Origin: Actinacidiphila epipremni
GTDB lineage: Bacteria > Actinomycetota > Actinomycetes > Streptomycetales > Streptomycetaceae
Direction of reading: 5' to 3'
Length of the DNA stretch: 64,000 nucleotides
NCBI RefSeq assembly: GCF_012034175.1
Contig: NZ_JAATEJ010000002.1
Location: forward strand, 310,001-374,000
The translations under genes were made by a program, and so were the position numbers. A model generated the notes under the pieces. The model saw only the letters and a list, made by a program, of their open reading frames with translations. It was not told the origin of the DNA and made no database searches. This document shows, piece after piece, positions 1 to 9,289 of this stretch. How positions within the stretch are numbered: the first letter of the stretch is position 1; each line of letters opens with the position of its first letter.

Positions 1-36
1 TCCCGCGGTACGACGACGGTACGCGACGACACGGGG

Positions 37-558
37 GTGTGGCGGGTGCAGGGGCCGAGCGTGGGGATCGACGACACCGGCTGGGCGCGGATGGGGCCCG
101 AGCAGCGGGTCCGGGCGGTGGTGGCGCTGCTGACGGACCGCCGGGACGCGGCGGCGCCGCGGCCGATGGGGCTCGGGGTGCGGGAGATCATGGAGATCGA
201 GCGCGACCAGCCGGGTCCGGTGGGCGCGGCCTACCGGTGCTTCCTGTCGGTGACGGGCGGCGGGTTCGGCCGGCTGCTGGTGAGCAGCGACGTGTTCTAC
301 CCGCTGATGCTGGGGCTGCGCGAGGCGGCGGAGGACCTGCTGGCCGAGCACGGCGTGCCCTTCCGGCTCGCGGACACCGACCGGGTGTTCCTGATGCACC
401 AGAACGGCCGCTTCGACTTCCTGCGGGGCCCGGGACCCGATCCCGAGGTGTGGTCCTACGACGAGGCGGACGGCGACTTCGCCGGGCCGAACCCGACGGG
501 GGCGACCTTCACCGAGTGGCTGCGGGGCGTGGCCGAGCGGGAGGTACGCGGCGGCTGA
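37..558 (+). CDS. SMI1/KNR4 (SUKH)-like protein, possibly 5'-partial
   Basis: The 173-residue product ends with an aromatic and acidic segment (HQNGRFDFLRG, then a VWSYDEADGD stretch and EWLRG) typical of SMI1/KNR4 (SUKH) proteins. These often act as immunity proteins or protein-binding modules; no partner toxin is visible in the window. GTG at 37 is the first usable start, but the frame stays open to base 1, so the real start may lie outside the window. The gene ends 84 bases before the convergent glycosidase gene, with a hairpin between them. The family call rests on overall pattern only. Confidence 0.55.
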   Translation: MWRVQGPSVGIDDTGWARMGPEQRVRAVVALLTDRRDAAAPRPMGLGVREIMEIERDQPGPVGAAYRCFLSVTGGGFGRLLVSSDVFYPLMLGLREAAEDLLAEHGVPFRLADTDRVFLMHQNGRFDFLRGPGPDPEVWSYDEADGDFAGPNPTGATFTEWLRGVAEREVRGG

Positions 559-582
559 GGGCGTGGGGCGGCGTGAACGGCC

Positions 583-620
583 GCCGGCCGCGCGGGAGTC
601 GGACTCCGCGGGCGGCCGGC
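583..620. terminator. Hairpin between convergent genes
   Basis: A long imperfect GC-rich inverted repeat pairs GCCGGCCGCGCGGGAGTC with the following GGACTCCGCGGGCGGCCGGC. It lies between the stops of the SMI1-like gene and the leftward glycosidase, so it could terminate both. No T-run follows, as is usual in streptomycetes. Confidence 0.55.
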
Positions 621-641
621 GTGCGCCTCGGTGCCGTCAGC

Positions 642-2675
642 TCACCAGGTGGTGGGCGGCGGCGGGGGGACGACGGCCGGGCGGTCGTCGCAGGTGATGG
701 TGTTGGGCAGCTCCCACGGGGCGAGCCAGGGGCCCGTGGTGCCGCCGCCGTCGTTGCCGCCGAGGTCGGTGACGGCGAACTCCGAGCCGGCGGGCGTGAA
801 GTTGAAGGAGCCGCAGTTGTTGACGCCGACCGCGCCGACGTTGCGGGCGTCGACGTTCTGGAACGTCGCGCCGCCGGCGGTGCGGGCGCTGAGCACCGAG
901 GTGCCGGTGCCGTCCACCTGGATGTCCTTGAAGTGGACGCCTGTGATCGAGTAGAGGTCCTTCACGGGGAAGTCGCTGACCAGCATGATCGCGTTGTACG
1001 TGCTGTCGAGGAAGTGGTCGCCGGTCACCTGGATGTCGGCGTCGATGTTCTTCTCCAGCGCGTAGAACCAGATCGCGCCGAGCCCGATGTTCCAGTTGAG
1101 CTCGTAAGTCCCGGCCCGCACCGTGGTGTTGCCGGTGATGGCGAGCTTGCCGGTGAAGGGCTCGGCGCCGAAGCGGGAGCCGACCTGGATGGCGCTGCCC
1201 TCGCGGATCGGGTCGGCGATCAGGTTGTCGGCCACCGTGTTGTCCGAACCGCCGTACAGGGCGATGCCGTTGGCGAGCACCGGGGTCTGCACGGTGTTGT
1301 GGTCGATGGTGTTGCCGACGTCCTCGGTCTTCTCCGACCACAGCGCGAGCGCGTCGTCCCCGGTGTTGCGCAGGAAGTTGTTGGAGATCGACGAACGGGT
1401 CACTCCGGTGTGGAAGTTGATGCCGTCCGCGATCTGGTCGACGATCACGTTGTTGGTGATTTTCAGGTTGGTCATGGGTCCGTCGAACCACATGCCGACC
1501 TTGGTGTGCTGGATGTACAGCCCGTCGATCGTGGAGTTGCTGAGCGCGCCGCCGATGCCGTTGACCTGGTCGGTGTCGATACGCTCGCGCACGTCGCCCT
1601 GGATCGCGAAGCCGGACAGGTGGACGTCAGAACTGCCGCCCTGGGCCGCGTCCTTGCCGTAGAAGCCGACGCCGGTGTGCACGCTGCCGTCGGGTGCGGG
1701 CGTGGCGAGGTCCACCTGGTGGCCCTTGATGATGGTGTACCAGCTGCCGGCGCCCTCGATCGTGACGTGGTCGACGATGATGTGCCGGTCGACCTGGTAC
1801 GTGCCCGGCGGGATGTAGACCTTCAGGTGGCTGCGCTGCGCGAAGGCGACGGCCTTCTCGATCGCGCCGGCCGAGTCGCGGCGGCCGGTCGGGTCGGCGC
1901 CGAAGAGCAGCACGTTCGCGGCGAGCAGGTCGATCTTGGGCGGGGCGACGAGCTGGGAGTCCAGCAGGTCGATCGTGGTGGTCGCGGCGCCTGCCGGCAC
2001 GGTGAGCCGCACCTTCTGGCCCGCCTTGTACGTACGGCCGAGCAGCAGCCGCTGCTCGTCGTAGAAGTGGTTGGGGCGGAAGGGCTTGGCGAAGACCGGT
2101 GCCGGGGTGGTGTCCTGGGGCACGCAGGAGCACTCGGTGACCCAGTAGTCGGGGTGCAGGATGTCCGCGCCGGGGTCGTTGGAGAACGGGTAGAGGTTGT
2201 AGAGCCACGCGTATTGCGAGGTCAGCGTCATCGTCCTGGTGGCGCCGCCGACGCCGACCTTGAGCGGCGAGGTGAGGCCGCCGCCGGCGGGCGCGTCGGG
2301 GATGCTGTAGCGGACGTTGATCGCGTTGGCCGCGCTCGGCAGCGTGAACTCCACGTACTGGCCGGGCTTGAGGGTCACCGCGCTGCGGCCCGACGCCTCG
2401 GCGGGCAGGGTGTACGCGTCGCGTCCGGGGCCGATGACGGTGCCGTTGGTGGTGGCGTGCTCGGCCTCCTGCTCGGCGAACGGCACGGTGGCGCCGCGCC
2501 CCGCCGTCAGCGCCGGGTCGATCGCGGCCCGGGTGACCGCGGGTGCCGCGCTCGCCGCCGGGGCCTTGGCGACCGCCGCGCCGGCGCCCAGCACACCGAA
2601 GGCCGCGGCGGTCGCGGTGACCGCCGCGGCCGTGGCGACGGCTCTTCGCCGCGGGCCTGTTGACCATCTCGCCAT
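642..2675 (-). CDS. Secreted right-handed beta-helix glycosidase (GH87/mycodextranase-like)
   Basis: The 677-residue protein is probably an extracellular alpha-glucan hydrolase. Its N-terminus has an RRR n-region, an Ala-rich hydrophobic core and an Ala-rich cleavage region, which is a Sec or possibly Tat signal peptide. Residues about 60-250 resemble the beta-sandwich that precedes the catalytic part of GH87 alpha-1,3-glucanases and mycodextranases (EAEHATTNGTVIGP, EASGR, YVEFTLP, NHFYDEQRLLLG). Residues about 255-640 form a parallel beta-helix opening with VLLFGADPTGRRDSAGAIEKA and containing many 'NNVIVDQ'-type turns. The C-terminus is a short Pro tail. ATG at 2675 sets the start. Substrate specificity cannot be read from sequence alone. 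Confidence 0.7.
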   Translation of the reverse strand: MARWSTGPRRRAVATAAAVTATAAAFGVLGAGAAVAKAPAASAAPAVTRAAIDPALTAGRGATVPFAEQEAEHATTNGTVIGPGRDAYTLPAEASGRSAVTLKPGQYVEFTLPSAANAINVRYSIPDAPAGGGLTSPLKVGVGGATRTMTLTSQYAWLYNLYPFSNDPGADILHPDYWVTECSCVPQDTTPAPVFAKPFRPNHFYDEQRLLLGRTYKAGQKVRLTVPAGAATTTIDLLDSQLVAPPKIDLLAANVLLFGADPTGRRDSAGAIEKAVAFAQRSHLKVYIPPGTYQVDRHIIVDHVTIEGAGSWYTIIKGHQVDLATPAPDGSVHTGVGFYGKDAAQGGSSDVHLSGFAIQGDVRERIDTDQVNGIGGALSNSTIDGLYIQHTKVGMWFDGPMTNLKITNNVIVDQIADGINFHTGVTRSSISNNFLRNTGDDALALWSEKTEDVGNTIDHNTVQTPVLANGIALYGGSDNTVADNLIADPIREGSAIQVGSRFGAEPFTGKLAITGNTTVRAGTYELNWNIGLGAIWFYALEKNIDADIQVTGDHFLDSTYNAIMLVSDFPVKDLYSITGVHFKDIQVDGTGTSVLSARTAGGATFQNVDARNVGAVGVNNCGSFNFTPAGSEFAVTDLGGNDGGGTTGPWLAPWELPNTITCDDRPAVVPPPPPTTW

Positions 2676-3109
2676 CGAAAGCTCGATTCTCTCGGGACAG
2701 CTCAGGTGGGGGTTCCCGCCCGAACGCCCGCCCCGCCCGCCCGGTCTGACGTCGGGGCGCGCGGCGCGGGCGCCGGGGTGAGGGTGAATTTAGGGCGGTC
2801 CGGTCCGGTTCCACAAGGTCTGTGCGCGCAGTATTTCGCGTCTTTGCCGAGCAACTTCACCACCTTGCGCGTTTCTTGCGGTGCTCGTTCGGTGTGTTGC
2901 GACGGCCGGGGCACCACGGGACGTTCGCACACGCCGTGCGCCCGGCTGGGGAAGGTTGAGCCGGATTCGGGTGGGATTCACCTCACCGACATATCGGCGT
3001 CGCTTTGGGAGGATGGCCGCAGCGGTCGGACTGGCGTCGGCTCCGGGGGGCAGGCGGAGGGGACAGGTCGGCGTCGAGACGGATCGACGGAGTTGACAGG
3101 GGCTGCTGC
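2676..3109. other. Non-coding divergent intergenic region
   Basis: These 434 bases separate two divergent genes, the secreted glycosidase and the PAP2 protein. I see no convincing ORF or RNA here. The stretch is richer in A/T around 2820-2900 and 2985-3010, where promoters would be expected, but no clear -35/-10 pair stands out. Confidence 0.4.
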
Positions 3110-3937
3110 ATGGGGATGGGGAGTGCGTCGACACCGGCGATCGGCACGCGGAGGCTCTTCCCGGGACCCCGGCTGCCACTGCCGCCGGACCGGCTCCCCG
3201 CGCTGCTGCCCGAACTCGCCCTGCTGGTCGCGGTCAACGCGATCTACAAGTACGGGCGCAAGGTCGCCAACGGCCACACCGAGGAGGCCTTCCACCACGC
3301 CGAGCACGTCTGGTCCTTCGAGCGCGGGGTGCACCTGCCGAGCGAGCACGGCCTGCAACAGGCGCTGCTGCACAGCCACACGCTGGTGCATGCCGCCAAC
3401 TGGATATACGCCACCGTCCACTTCCCGGCGATGGTGGTCTTCCTCGGCTGGATGTTCGCCCGCAAGCGCGCGCACTACCTATGGATACGCCGGGCGATCG
3501 TCATCCAGACGATGCTCGCCCTGATCGGCCATCTGTTCTTCCCGCTGGCCCCGCCGCGCATGCTGCCCGGCCACGGCATGGTCGACACCGCCGCGGTCTA
3601 CGGCCCGGCCGTCTACGGCAAGCCCGAGGACCACTCGATGGCCAACCAGTTCGCCGCGATGCCCTCGCTGCACGTCGGCTGGGCGCTGGCCATAGCGGTC
3701 GGGCTGATCGCCGCGTACCGCTCGCGCTGGCGCTGGCTGTGGCTGCTGCACCCGCTGGTGACGATGCTCGTCGTGGTCGGCACCGCCAACCACTACTGGC
3801 TGGACTGCATCGTGGGCTGCGCGCTGCTCGGCCTCGCCCTCGCGATCATCCCCGGCCCCGAGCCCGAACCCGACCCCGGCACGCCCGCCGGCCGGCACTG
3901 GGCCTGGCCGCTCAGGGGCCGGGAGGCCGCGCGCTGA
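3110..3937 (+). CDS. Membrane PAP2-family phosphatase / inositol-phosphoceramide-synthase-like protein
   Basis: This 275-residue integral membrane protein carries the PAP2 signature. PSLHVGW (H188) and NHYWLD (H228, D232) match the C2 and C3 motifs of the phosphatidic acid phosphatase superfamily. About five hydrophobic segments lie between residues 33 and 250. It probably acts on a lipid phosphate or transfers a phospho-headgroup. ATG at 3110 is preferred over the upstream in-frame ATG at 3005 because the 35 residues between them are Arg/Gly-rich with no membrane character. It stands alone, between the glycosidase and hutH. Confidence 0.8.
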   Translation: MGMGSASTPAIGTRRLFPGPRLPLPPDRLPALLPELALLVAVNAIYKYGRKVANGHTEEAFHHAEHVWSFERGVHLPSEHGLQQALLHSHTLVHAANWIYATVHFPAMVVFLGWMFARKRAHYLWIRRAIVIQTMLALIGHLFFPLAPPRMLPGHGMVDTAAVYGPAVYGKPEDHSMANQFAAMPSLHVGWALAIAVGLIAAYRSRWRWLWLLHPLVTMLVVVGTANHYWLDCIVGCALLGLALAIIPGPEPEPDPGTPAGRHWAWPLRGREAAR

Positions 3938-4006
3938 ACGGCGCGGGCAGGCATGGCCGCACCCCCCTCGTGACAGCTCACGATTCAGTGCTTAGGGTGC
4001 GTGAAT

Positions 4007-5572
4007 ATGGATATGCAGACCGTGGTCATCGGCCCCGAAGGGGCCACCGCCGAGGACGTGCTCGCCGTCGCGCGGGGCGGCGCGCGGGTGGAGCTGGGGG
4101 CCGGCGCGGAGGAGGGGATGGCCGCGGCCCGGGCCGTCGTGGACGCGCTGGCCGCCCGGCCCGAGCCCGTCTACGGCGTCTCCACCGGCTTCGGCGCGCT
4201 CGCCGTCCGGCACATCAGCCCGGAGCTGCGGGCGCAGTTGCAGCGCTCGCTGGTGCGCTCGCACGCCGCCGGGATGGGCCCGCGGGTGGAGGACGAGGTC
4301 GTCCGCGCGCTGATGCTCCTGCGGCTGAAGACCCTCGCCTCGGGCCGTACCGGGGTACGGCCGGTCGTCGCCCGCACGATGGCCGCGCTGCTCAACGCCC
4401 GCATCACGCCGGTCGTCCACGAGTACGGCAGCCTCGGCTGCTCCGGCGACCTCGCGCCGCTCGCGCACTGCGCGCAGGTGCTCATGGGCGAGGGCGAGGC
4501 CGCCGGCCCCGACGGTGCGGTGCGGCCGGCCGCGGAACTGCTCGCCGAGCACGGCATCGAGCCGGTCGAGCTGCGGGAGAAGGAGGGCCTGGCCCTCATC
4601 AACGGCACCGACGGCATGCTCGGCATGCTGGTCATGGCCTGCGCCGACCTCGCCGCCCTCTTCACCGCCGCCGACGTCACCGCCGCGCTCACCCTCGAAG
4701 CGCTGCTGGGCACCGAGAAGGTGCTCGCGCCCGAGCTGCACGCGATCCGCCCGCACCCGGGCCAGGCCGCGAGCGCGGCGAACATGCGCAAGGTGCTGGC
4801 CGGCTCCGGCCTGACCGGCCACCACCAGGACGACGCCCCGCGCGTGCAGGACGCCTACTCCGTACGCTGCGCCCCGCAGGTCGCCGGCGCCGGCCGGGAC
4901 ACCCTCGACCACGCCCGGCTGGTCGCCGCGCGCGAGCTGGCCGCGGCGGTGGACAACCCGGTGGTCATCGTCGAGGACGACGGCGGCCGGGTGGAGTCCA
5001 ACGGCAACTTCCACGGCGCCCCGGTCGGCTACGTGCTGGACTTCCTCGCCATCGCCGCCGCCGACCTCGCCTCCATCGCCGAGCGGCGCACCGACCGGCT
5101 GCTGGACAAGAACCGCTCGCACGGCCTGCCGCCCTTCCTCGCCGACGACCCCGGCGTGGACTCCGGGCTGATGATCGCGCAGTACACGCAGGCGGCGCTG
5201 GTCAGCGAGCTCAAGCGGCTCGCGGTGCCGGCCTCGGTCGACTCGATCCCGTCCTCGGCGATGCAGGAGGACCATGTCTCGATGGGCTGGTCGGCCGCGC
5301 GCAAGCTGCGTACCGCGGTGGACGCGCTCGCGCGGGTCGTCGCGGTGGAGATGGTCGCGGCGACCCGGGCGCTGGAGATCAGGACGTTCGCCGGCACCGC
5401 CGCGCGGCCCGCGCCCGCGACCGCCGCGGTGCTCGCCGCGGTCCGGGAGGCGGGCGTGCCGGGCCCCGGCCGCGACCGCTTCCTCGCGCCGGACCTGGAG
5501 GCGGCCTACGCCTTCGTACGGTCCGGCGGGCTGGTCCGCGCCGCCGAGACGGTCACCGGGGCGCTGGCGTGA
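4007..5572 (+). CDS. hutH: Histidine ammonia-lyase
   Basis: The enzyme deaminates L-histidine to urocanate in the Hut pathway. The 521-residue protein has the YGVSTGFGALA segment and the cofactor loop EYGSLGCSGDLAPL, in which residues 145-147 (Cys-Ser-Gly) would cyclise to the MIO-type electrophile. Most HALs have Ala-Ser-Gly; I recall Cys-Ser-Gly as the usual actinobacterial form. HPGQ, GLTGHHQDDAPRVQDAYSVRC, NGNFHGAPV and DHVSMGWSA blocks are all present. ATG at 4007 (MDMQTVV) is preferred to GTG at 4001 because streptomycete homologues begin there. Other hut genes are absent, as expected for the dispersed hut genes of Streptomyces. Confidence 0.95.
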   Translation: MDMQTVVIGPEGATAEDVLAVARGGARVELGAGAEEGMAAARAVVDALAARPEPVYGVSTGFGALAVRHISPELRAQLQRSLVRSHAAGMGPRVEDEVVRALMLLRLKTLASGRTGVRPVVARTMAALLNARITPVVHEYGSLGCSGDLAPLAHCAQVLMGEGEAAGPDGAVRPAAELLAEHGIEPVELREKEGLALINGTDGMLGMLVMACADLAALFTAADVTAALTLEALLGTEKVLAPELHAIRPHPGQAASAANMRKVLAGSGLTGHHQDDAPRVQDAYSVRCAPQVAGAGRDTLDHARLVAARELAAAVDNPVVIVEDDGGRVESNGNFHGAPVGYVLDFLAIAAADLASIAERRTDRLLDKNRSHGLPPFLADDPGVDSGLMIAQYTQAALVSELKRLAVPASVDSIPSSAMQEDHVSMGWSAARKLRTAVDALARVVAVEMVAATRALEIRTFAGTAARPAPATAAVLAAVREAGVPGPGRDRFLAPDLEAAYAFVRSGGLVRAAETVTGALA

Positions 5573-5622
5573 GGGCGTGAAGCCGTGAACGGCGTGACGG
5601 CGTGAGGGCGTAGGAAAGCGGT

Positions 5623-5659
5623 ACGGGTACGGGCCCGCGGGGAGCGGACCCGTACCCGT
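5623..5659. terminator. Bidirectional hairpin terminator downstream of hutH
   Basis: ACGGGTACGGGCCCGC (5623-5638) pairs with GCGGACCCGTACCCGT (5644-5659), with one mismatch and a 5-base loop. It lies between the convergent stops of hutH (5572) and the LAxTG protein gene (5680). Confidence 0.75.
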
Positions 5660-5679
5660 ATGCGTGCAGAGTGCAGCGC

Positions 5680-5964
5680 CTAGAGCGCCGGCGTGGTCCC
5701 GGACCGGCGGGAGCGCCGGGCGGCGTCGACCAGCAGGCCGGCGCCGAACACGAGGAAGGCGGAGCCGCCGATCAGATACGGCTTGGTGTCGATGCTGCCG
5801 GTGTCCGCGAGGTCGCCGTCCTTGGCCTGCCCGGCGTCCGCCGCGGCGGAGTGCGCGGCGGCTGCCGGGGCGTGCTCGGGGCTGGCGCTCGCGGACGGGA
5901 CGAAGTACACGGCGGCAAGGACGGAGGCGGCGGCTGCGACCACGTAAGGGCGGGGCGAGGCCAA
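5680..5964 (-). CDS. Small LAxTG sortase-anchored surface protein
   Basis: A 94-residue cell-wall peptide. It has an N-terminal signal (PYVVAAAASVLAAVYFVPSASA) and a short Ala/His-rich mature part. LADTG at 52-56 is followed by a hydrophobic helix and an RRSRR tail, which is the class E sortase sorting signal of streptomycetes. I chose TTG at 5964 because GGGGG lies 6-7 bases upstream and the signal peptide begins immediately; the longer upstream frame is Arg/Gly-rich and implausible. Its role on the surface is unknown. Confidence 0.75.
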   Translation of the reverse strand: MASPRPYVVAAAASVLAAVYFVPSASASPEHAPAAAAHSAAADAGQAKDGDLADTGSIDTKPYLIGGSAFLVFGAGLLVDAARRSRRSGTTPAL

Positions 5965-6248
5965 GGGAACCCCCAGATTTTGCGACGGTGGCACCCGATC
6001 GTAGTGACCCCGGCCACCCCTTGGGAAGCCGCCTCCCCCGCGCCGCGGCCCGCACTCCCCCGGCCGGCCGCGTACCCCCGCCGTACGGTCGCCCCCCGTA
6101 CCCGCGCGGAGACGGAACGTATCGCCCATGGTGGGATGGACCACACTTATGAGCGAAAAGGGCGATTTGCCCCGGCGTGGCTGTTTCCATGGAGCGGAAG
6201 AAGCCCGCGGTACGTCCGTGGGGGACCACTGCCGCATTGGAGAGCCGC

Positions 6249-7619
6249 GTGACGACGCCGCCCGAGAACGGATCCGCACCCACCAAGCACCCCAGGATCA
6301 CCCGACGCCGCACCGCGATCGCGGCTGCCGCCGTGGTGGTGGGCGGCGCGGTCGCCCTGACCGCGTGCGGCGGGATCGGGTCCCACACGGACGGCAAGGC
6401 GGCGAGCTCGTCCTCGCCGACCGCCGCCGCCTCCGCCACCACCAGCACGCCCGGCCCGACCCAGACGCCCTCCGCGACCAGCCAGGCCGGCGCGGACGCC
6501 GCCGCCGCCAAGCACACCTCGGCCGCGAAGATCACCATCACCCCGCGGTCCGGCTCCACCGGCGCCAAGGTGAGCGGCGCGGTCAAGGTCACCGTCAGCG
6601 GCGGCACGCTGACCTCGGTCACGATGAAGACCAAGGACACCGGCAAGGCCGTCGCCGGCAAGCTGTCGGCGGACAAGAAGACCTGGACGCCGTCCGGCTC
6701 GCTCGCGCACAGCACCGAATACGCGGTCGCCGCCGCGGCCGTCGACGGCAAGGGCCAGCCCGCCGCCGCGACCGCGAGCTTCGCCACCGCCGCGCCCACC
6801 CCGGCCACCTTCACCGGCTACTACACGCCGGAGAACGGCTCCGTCGTCGGCGTCGGCATGCCCGTGTCGATCAACTTCGACCACGCGATAGCCCAGAAGG
6901 ACCGGGCCGCCGTGCAGCGCGGCGTCACGATGACCTCCACCAGCGGCCAGCAGATCGTCGGCCACTGGTTCAGCAGCAAGCGGCTGGACCTGCGCCCGCA
7001 GACGTACTGGGTGCCCGGCTCGCACGTCACCATGACGCTGAACTGGAAGGGCGTCGAGGGCGCGCCCGGCGTGCACGGCACGCAGCACAAGACGGTGAGC
7101 TTCGACATCGGCCGCTCGCAGGTCTCCACGGTCGACACCGCCACGCACATGATGACCGTCGTGCGCGACGGCCAGGTGATCCGGACGATCCCGATCTCGG
7201 CGGGCGGCCCGGACCACACCACGTACGACGGCAAGATGGTCATCGAGGAGAAGGACCAGACGACGCGCATGAACGGCGCGACGGTCGGCTTCACCGACGA
7301 CGACGGCAAGGGCGAGTACGACATCCCCGACGTCCCGCACGCGATGCGGCTGAGCAACTCCGGCACGTTCATCCACGGCAACTACTGGAGCGACCCGTCC
7401 GTCTTCGGCAACGCCAACACCAGCCACGGCTGCATCGGCCTGGAGGACCTCAAGGGCGGCGGCGACCCGACGACGGACGCCGCGTGGTTCTACGACAACT
7501 CGCTGATCGGCGATGTCGTGCAGGTCGTGAACTCGCCGGACAAGGTGATCCAGCCCAGCAACGGGCTCAACGGCTGGAACATGACGTGGAGCCAGTGGGT
7601 GGCCGGCTCGGCGGTGTGA
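6249..7619 (+). CDS. L,D-transpeptidase lipoprotein (YkuD type with Ig-like domain)
   Basis: It forms 3-3 cross-links in peptidoglycan or attaches proteins to it. The N-terminal signal (PRITRRRTA, then a hydrophobic core) ends in lipobox LTAC with Cys40, so the protein should be membrane-anchored outside the cell. A Ser/Thr/Ala-rich linker leads to Ig-like repeats (about 90-250) and a YkuD domain. The catalytic motif ends in SHGCIGL with Cys395, and the upstream FIHGNYW supplies the conserved His region. The architecture matches actinobacterial LdtMt2-type enzymes. GTG at 6249 has GGAGAG six bases upstream. Confidence 0.9.
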   Translation: MTTPPENGSAPTKHPRITRRRTAIAAAAVVVGGAVALTACGGIGSHTDGKAASSSSPTAAASATTSTPGPTQTPSATSQAGADAAAAKHTSAAKITITPRSGSTGAKVSGAVKVTVSGGTLTSVTMKTKDTGKAVAGKLSADKKTWTPSGSLAHSTEYAVAAAAVDGKGQPAAATASFATAAPTPATFTGYYTPENGSVVGVGMPVSINFDHAIAQKDRAAVQRGVTMTSTSGQQIVGHWFSSKRLDLRPQTYWVPGSHVTMTLNWKGVEGAPGVHGTQHKTVSFDIGRSQVSTVDTATHMMTVVRDGQVIRTIPISAGGPDHTTYDGKMVIEEKDQTTRMNGATVGFTDDDGKGEYDIPDVPHAMRLSNSGTFIHGNYWSDPSVFGNANTSHGCIGLEDLKGGGDPTTDAAWFYDNSLIGDVVQVVNSPDKVIQPSNGLNGWNMTWSQWVAGSAV

Positions 7620-7632
7620 GCGTGGCGCTGCG

Positions 7633-7733
7633 CGGCTCGGGGCGGTGAGCTGCGCTCGGCCCGGGGCGGTGCGCATGGCTCGGGGCTGTGCGCATGGCTC
7701 GGGCTGTGCGCATGGCTCGGGGCGGTGAGCTGC
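7633..7733. repeat. Short tandem repeat array between convergent genes
   Basis: Three degenerate copies of an 18-20 bp unit (core GTGCGCATGGCTCGGG) are flanked by two copies of GCTCGGGGCGGTGAGCTGCG. The array fills the gap between the transpeptidase stop (7619) and the ROK gene stop (7736). Confidence 0.8.
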
Positions 7734-7735
7734 GG

Positions 7736-8956
7736 CTAGCTTCCGGTGCCGGAGGCCGGGTCCGCCGCCTGGTCGGTGAGGTTGCGGATCCACGCCGCGG
7801 GGTCGTCCAGCACGGTACGCACCGAGCTGTAGGCGGCCCCGCGCAGCACGCCGTCATGGCCGAGCCGGGAGATCAGCACGTCCTGGGCCCGCCAGCGGCG
7901 GTCCGTGACGCGGACGGCGAGCTCGCGGCGCACGCCCGGCAGCAGCCAGGGCGCGAGGTCCGCGAGCGGGCCGCCGACCACGACGGCCTGCGGGTCGAGC
8001 AGGTTGACCGCACCGCTGAGGGCTATGCCCAGGGCGGCGCCTGCCTCCTCCAGCGCACGCAGTGCCGAGGGGTCGCCTGCGACGGCCGCCGCCTTCAGGG
8101 CCGCGCCCCGCCCGGTCGTCACACCCGCGGCCCGCAGCAGCGCCTCCTCGCCAGCGTAGGTCTCCAGGCAGCCGGTCGCACCGCACGAGCAGCGCGGCCC
8201 CTCCGGCCGTACCGGCACATGGCCGAGCTCGCCCGCGAAGCCGCGCGCCCCGCGGAAGAGCCGGCCCTCGACGACGAGGGCGGCGCCGATGCCGATCTCG
8301 GCGCTGACGTGCACGAAGTCGGTGAGGCGGCCGTCGTGGCCGCCGAGCCACAGCTCGGCCAGGGCGCCGAGGTTGGCCTCGTTCTCCACCGCGGTGTCCA
8401 GGTCCTGGCCGCCGAACGCCGCGGCGAGCGGGACGTCCTCCCAGCCGAGGTTGGGGGCGCGCAGGACGGTGCCGTGGTCGGGGCCGATCAGTCCGGGTAC
8501 GGCGACGGTGGTGCGGACCGGGGTGAGGCCCGCCGCCGCGGCCTGCGCGATGACGTCGCCGGTGAGCGCGGCGAGCTCGGCCAGTACGGCGTCGGCGCCG
8601 CGGCCCCGGTTGGCCGCGGGCCGCTCGGCCCGCACCCGCACCCGGCCGCGCAGGTCCACCGCGCACGCGGCCAGGTGGTCCACGCCGATCTCGGCGCCGA
8701 TGCCGGCCGGGCCGGACTCCGTGAGGGCCAGCACGGTGCCGGGGCGGCCGACGGTACCGGGGCGCTGCGCGCCCTGCTCCTCGACGAGGCCGGCCGCGAG
8801 CAGTTCGTCCACGAGGGTCGAGACGGTGGCCCGCGTGAGGCCGACCTCCGCGGCGACGGCCGCGCGCGTCACGCTCTCCCCCGCGGCGAGCGCTCCCATG
8901 ACCAGCGCCATGTTCCGCCGCCGGAGCCCGGCCTGGGCGCCGGTGCCTCTACTCAC
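7736..8956 (-). CDS. ROK-family transcriptional regulator (XylR-like)
   Basis: A 406-residue DNA-binding repressor of the ROK family. Residues 10-75 form a winged HTH (VTRAAVAAEVGLTRATVSTL). The remainder is a sugar-kinase-like ROK domain with ENEANLGALAE and the zinc motif CSCGATGCLE. It lies just beyond xylB on the same strand, in the arrangement used by actinobacterial xylose regulators, so it probably senses xylose or a derivative and controls xylB and xylA. The gap to xylB is filled by tandem repeats, so the two are probably not one tight transcript. Confidence 0.85.
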   Translation of the reverse strand: MSRGTGAQAGLRRRNMALVMGALAAGESVTRAAVAAEVGLTRATVSTLVDELLAAGLVEEQGAQRPGTVGRPGTVLALTESGPAGIGAEIGVDHLAACAVDLRGRVRVRAERPAANRGRGADAVLAELAALTGDVIAQAAAAGLTPVRTTVAVPGLIGPDHGTVLRAPNLGWEDVPLAAAFGGQDLDTAVENEANLGALAELWLGGHDGRLTDFVHVSAEIGIGAALVVEGRLFRGARGFAGELGHVPVRPEGPRCSCGATGCLETYAGEEALLRAAGVTTGRGAALKAAAVAGDPSALRALEEAGAALGIALSGAVNLLDPQAVVVGGPLADLAPWLLPGVRRELAVRVTDRRWRAQDVLISRLGHDGVLRGAAYSSVRTVLDDPAAWIRNLTDQAADPASGTGS

Positions 8957-9103
8957 GCTGTCCTCCGGTCGCCTCTACGGTCGGGTCCCCCGCGCCTCGC
9001 GCCGCGTTCCCGCCTGCCACTGCATTCTGTCTGAGGCCCTGCCCCTCCACCCTGCCCCGTCCTGCCACACCGGGACCTCCCCCCGGTGGTGGGTCGCGAC
9101 GCG

Positions 9104-9287
9104 ACCGCAAGGGGCACCCCGAGGCGTCAGGGGCGCGGGGAACGGCGCGACCAGCCACCCACCGGCGGACGGTCGCGTGTCTACCGCAAGTGGCACCCCC
9201 GGGCGTAGGGGCGCGGGGAACGGCGCGATCAGCCGCCCACCGGCGGATGGTCGCGCGGCGCGCCGCAAGGGGCAGCTCGTGGCGTCC
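9104..9287. repeat. Tandem ~79-bp intergenic repeats of a streptomycete dispersed element
   Basis: Two near-identical units (9104-9177 and 9183-9255) share the core GGGGCGCGGGGAACGGCGCG. They are followed by a partial third unit (9262-9286). This core recurs widely in Streptomyces intergenic DNA, from memory. The units fill most of the 333 bases between the ROK gene start and the xylB stop; no ORF was seen in that gap. Confidence 0.8.
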
Positions 9288-9289
9288 TC

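Noticed and set aside
39..2663. 874-residue plus-strand ORF antisense to the glycosidase gene
   Set aside because: Arg/Gly/Val-rich shadow typical of the complementary frame in GC-rich DNA; the minus-strand protein has a signal peptide and recognisable folds.
3992..6814. 940-residue minus-strand ORF across hutH
   Set aside because: Spans antisense to hutH, the LAxTG gene and part of the transpeptidase; no coherent protein.
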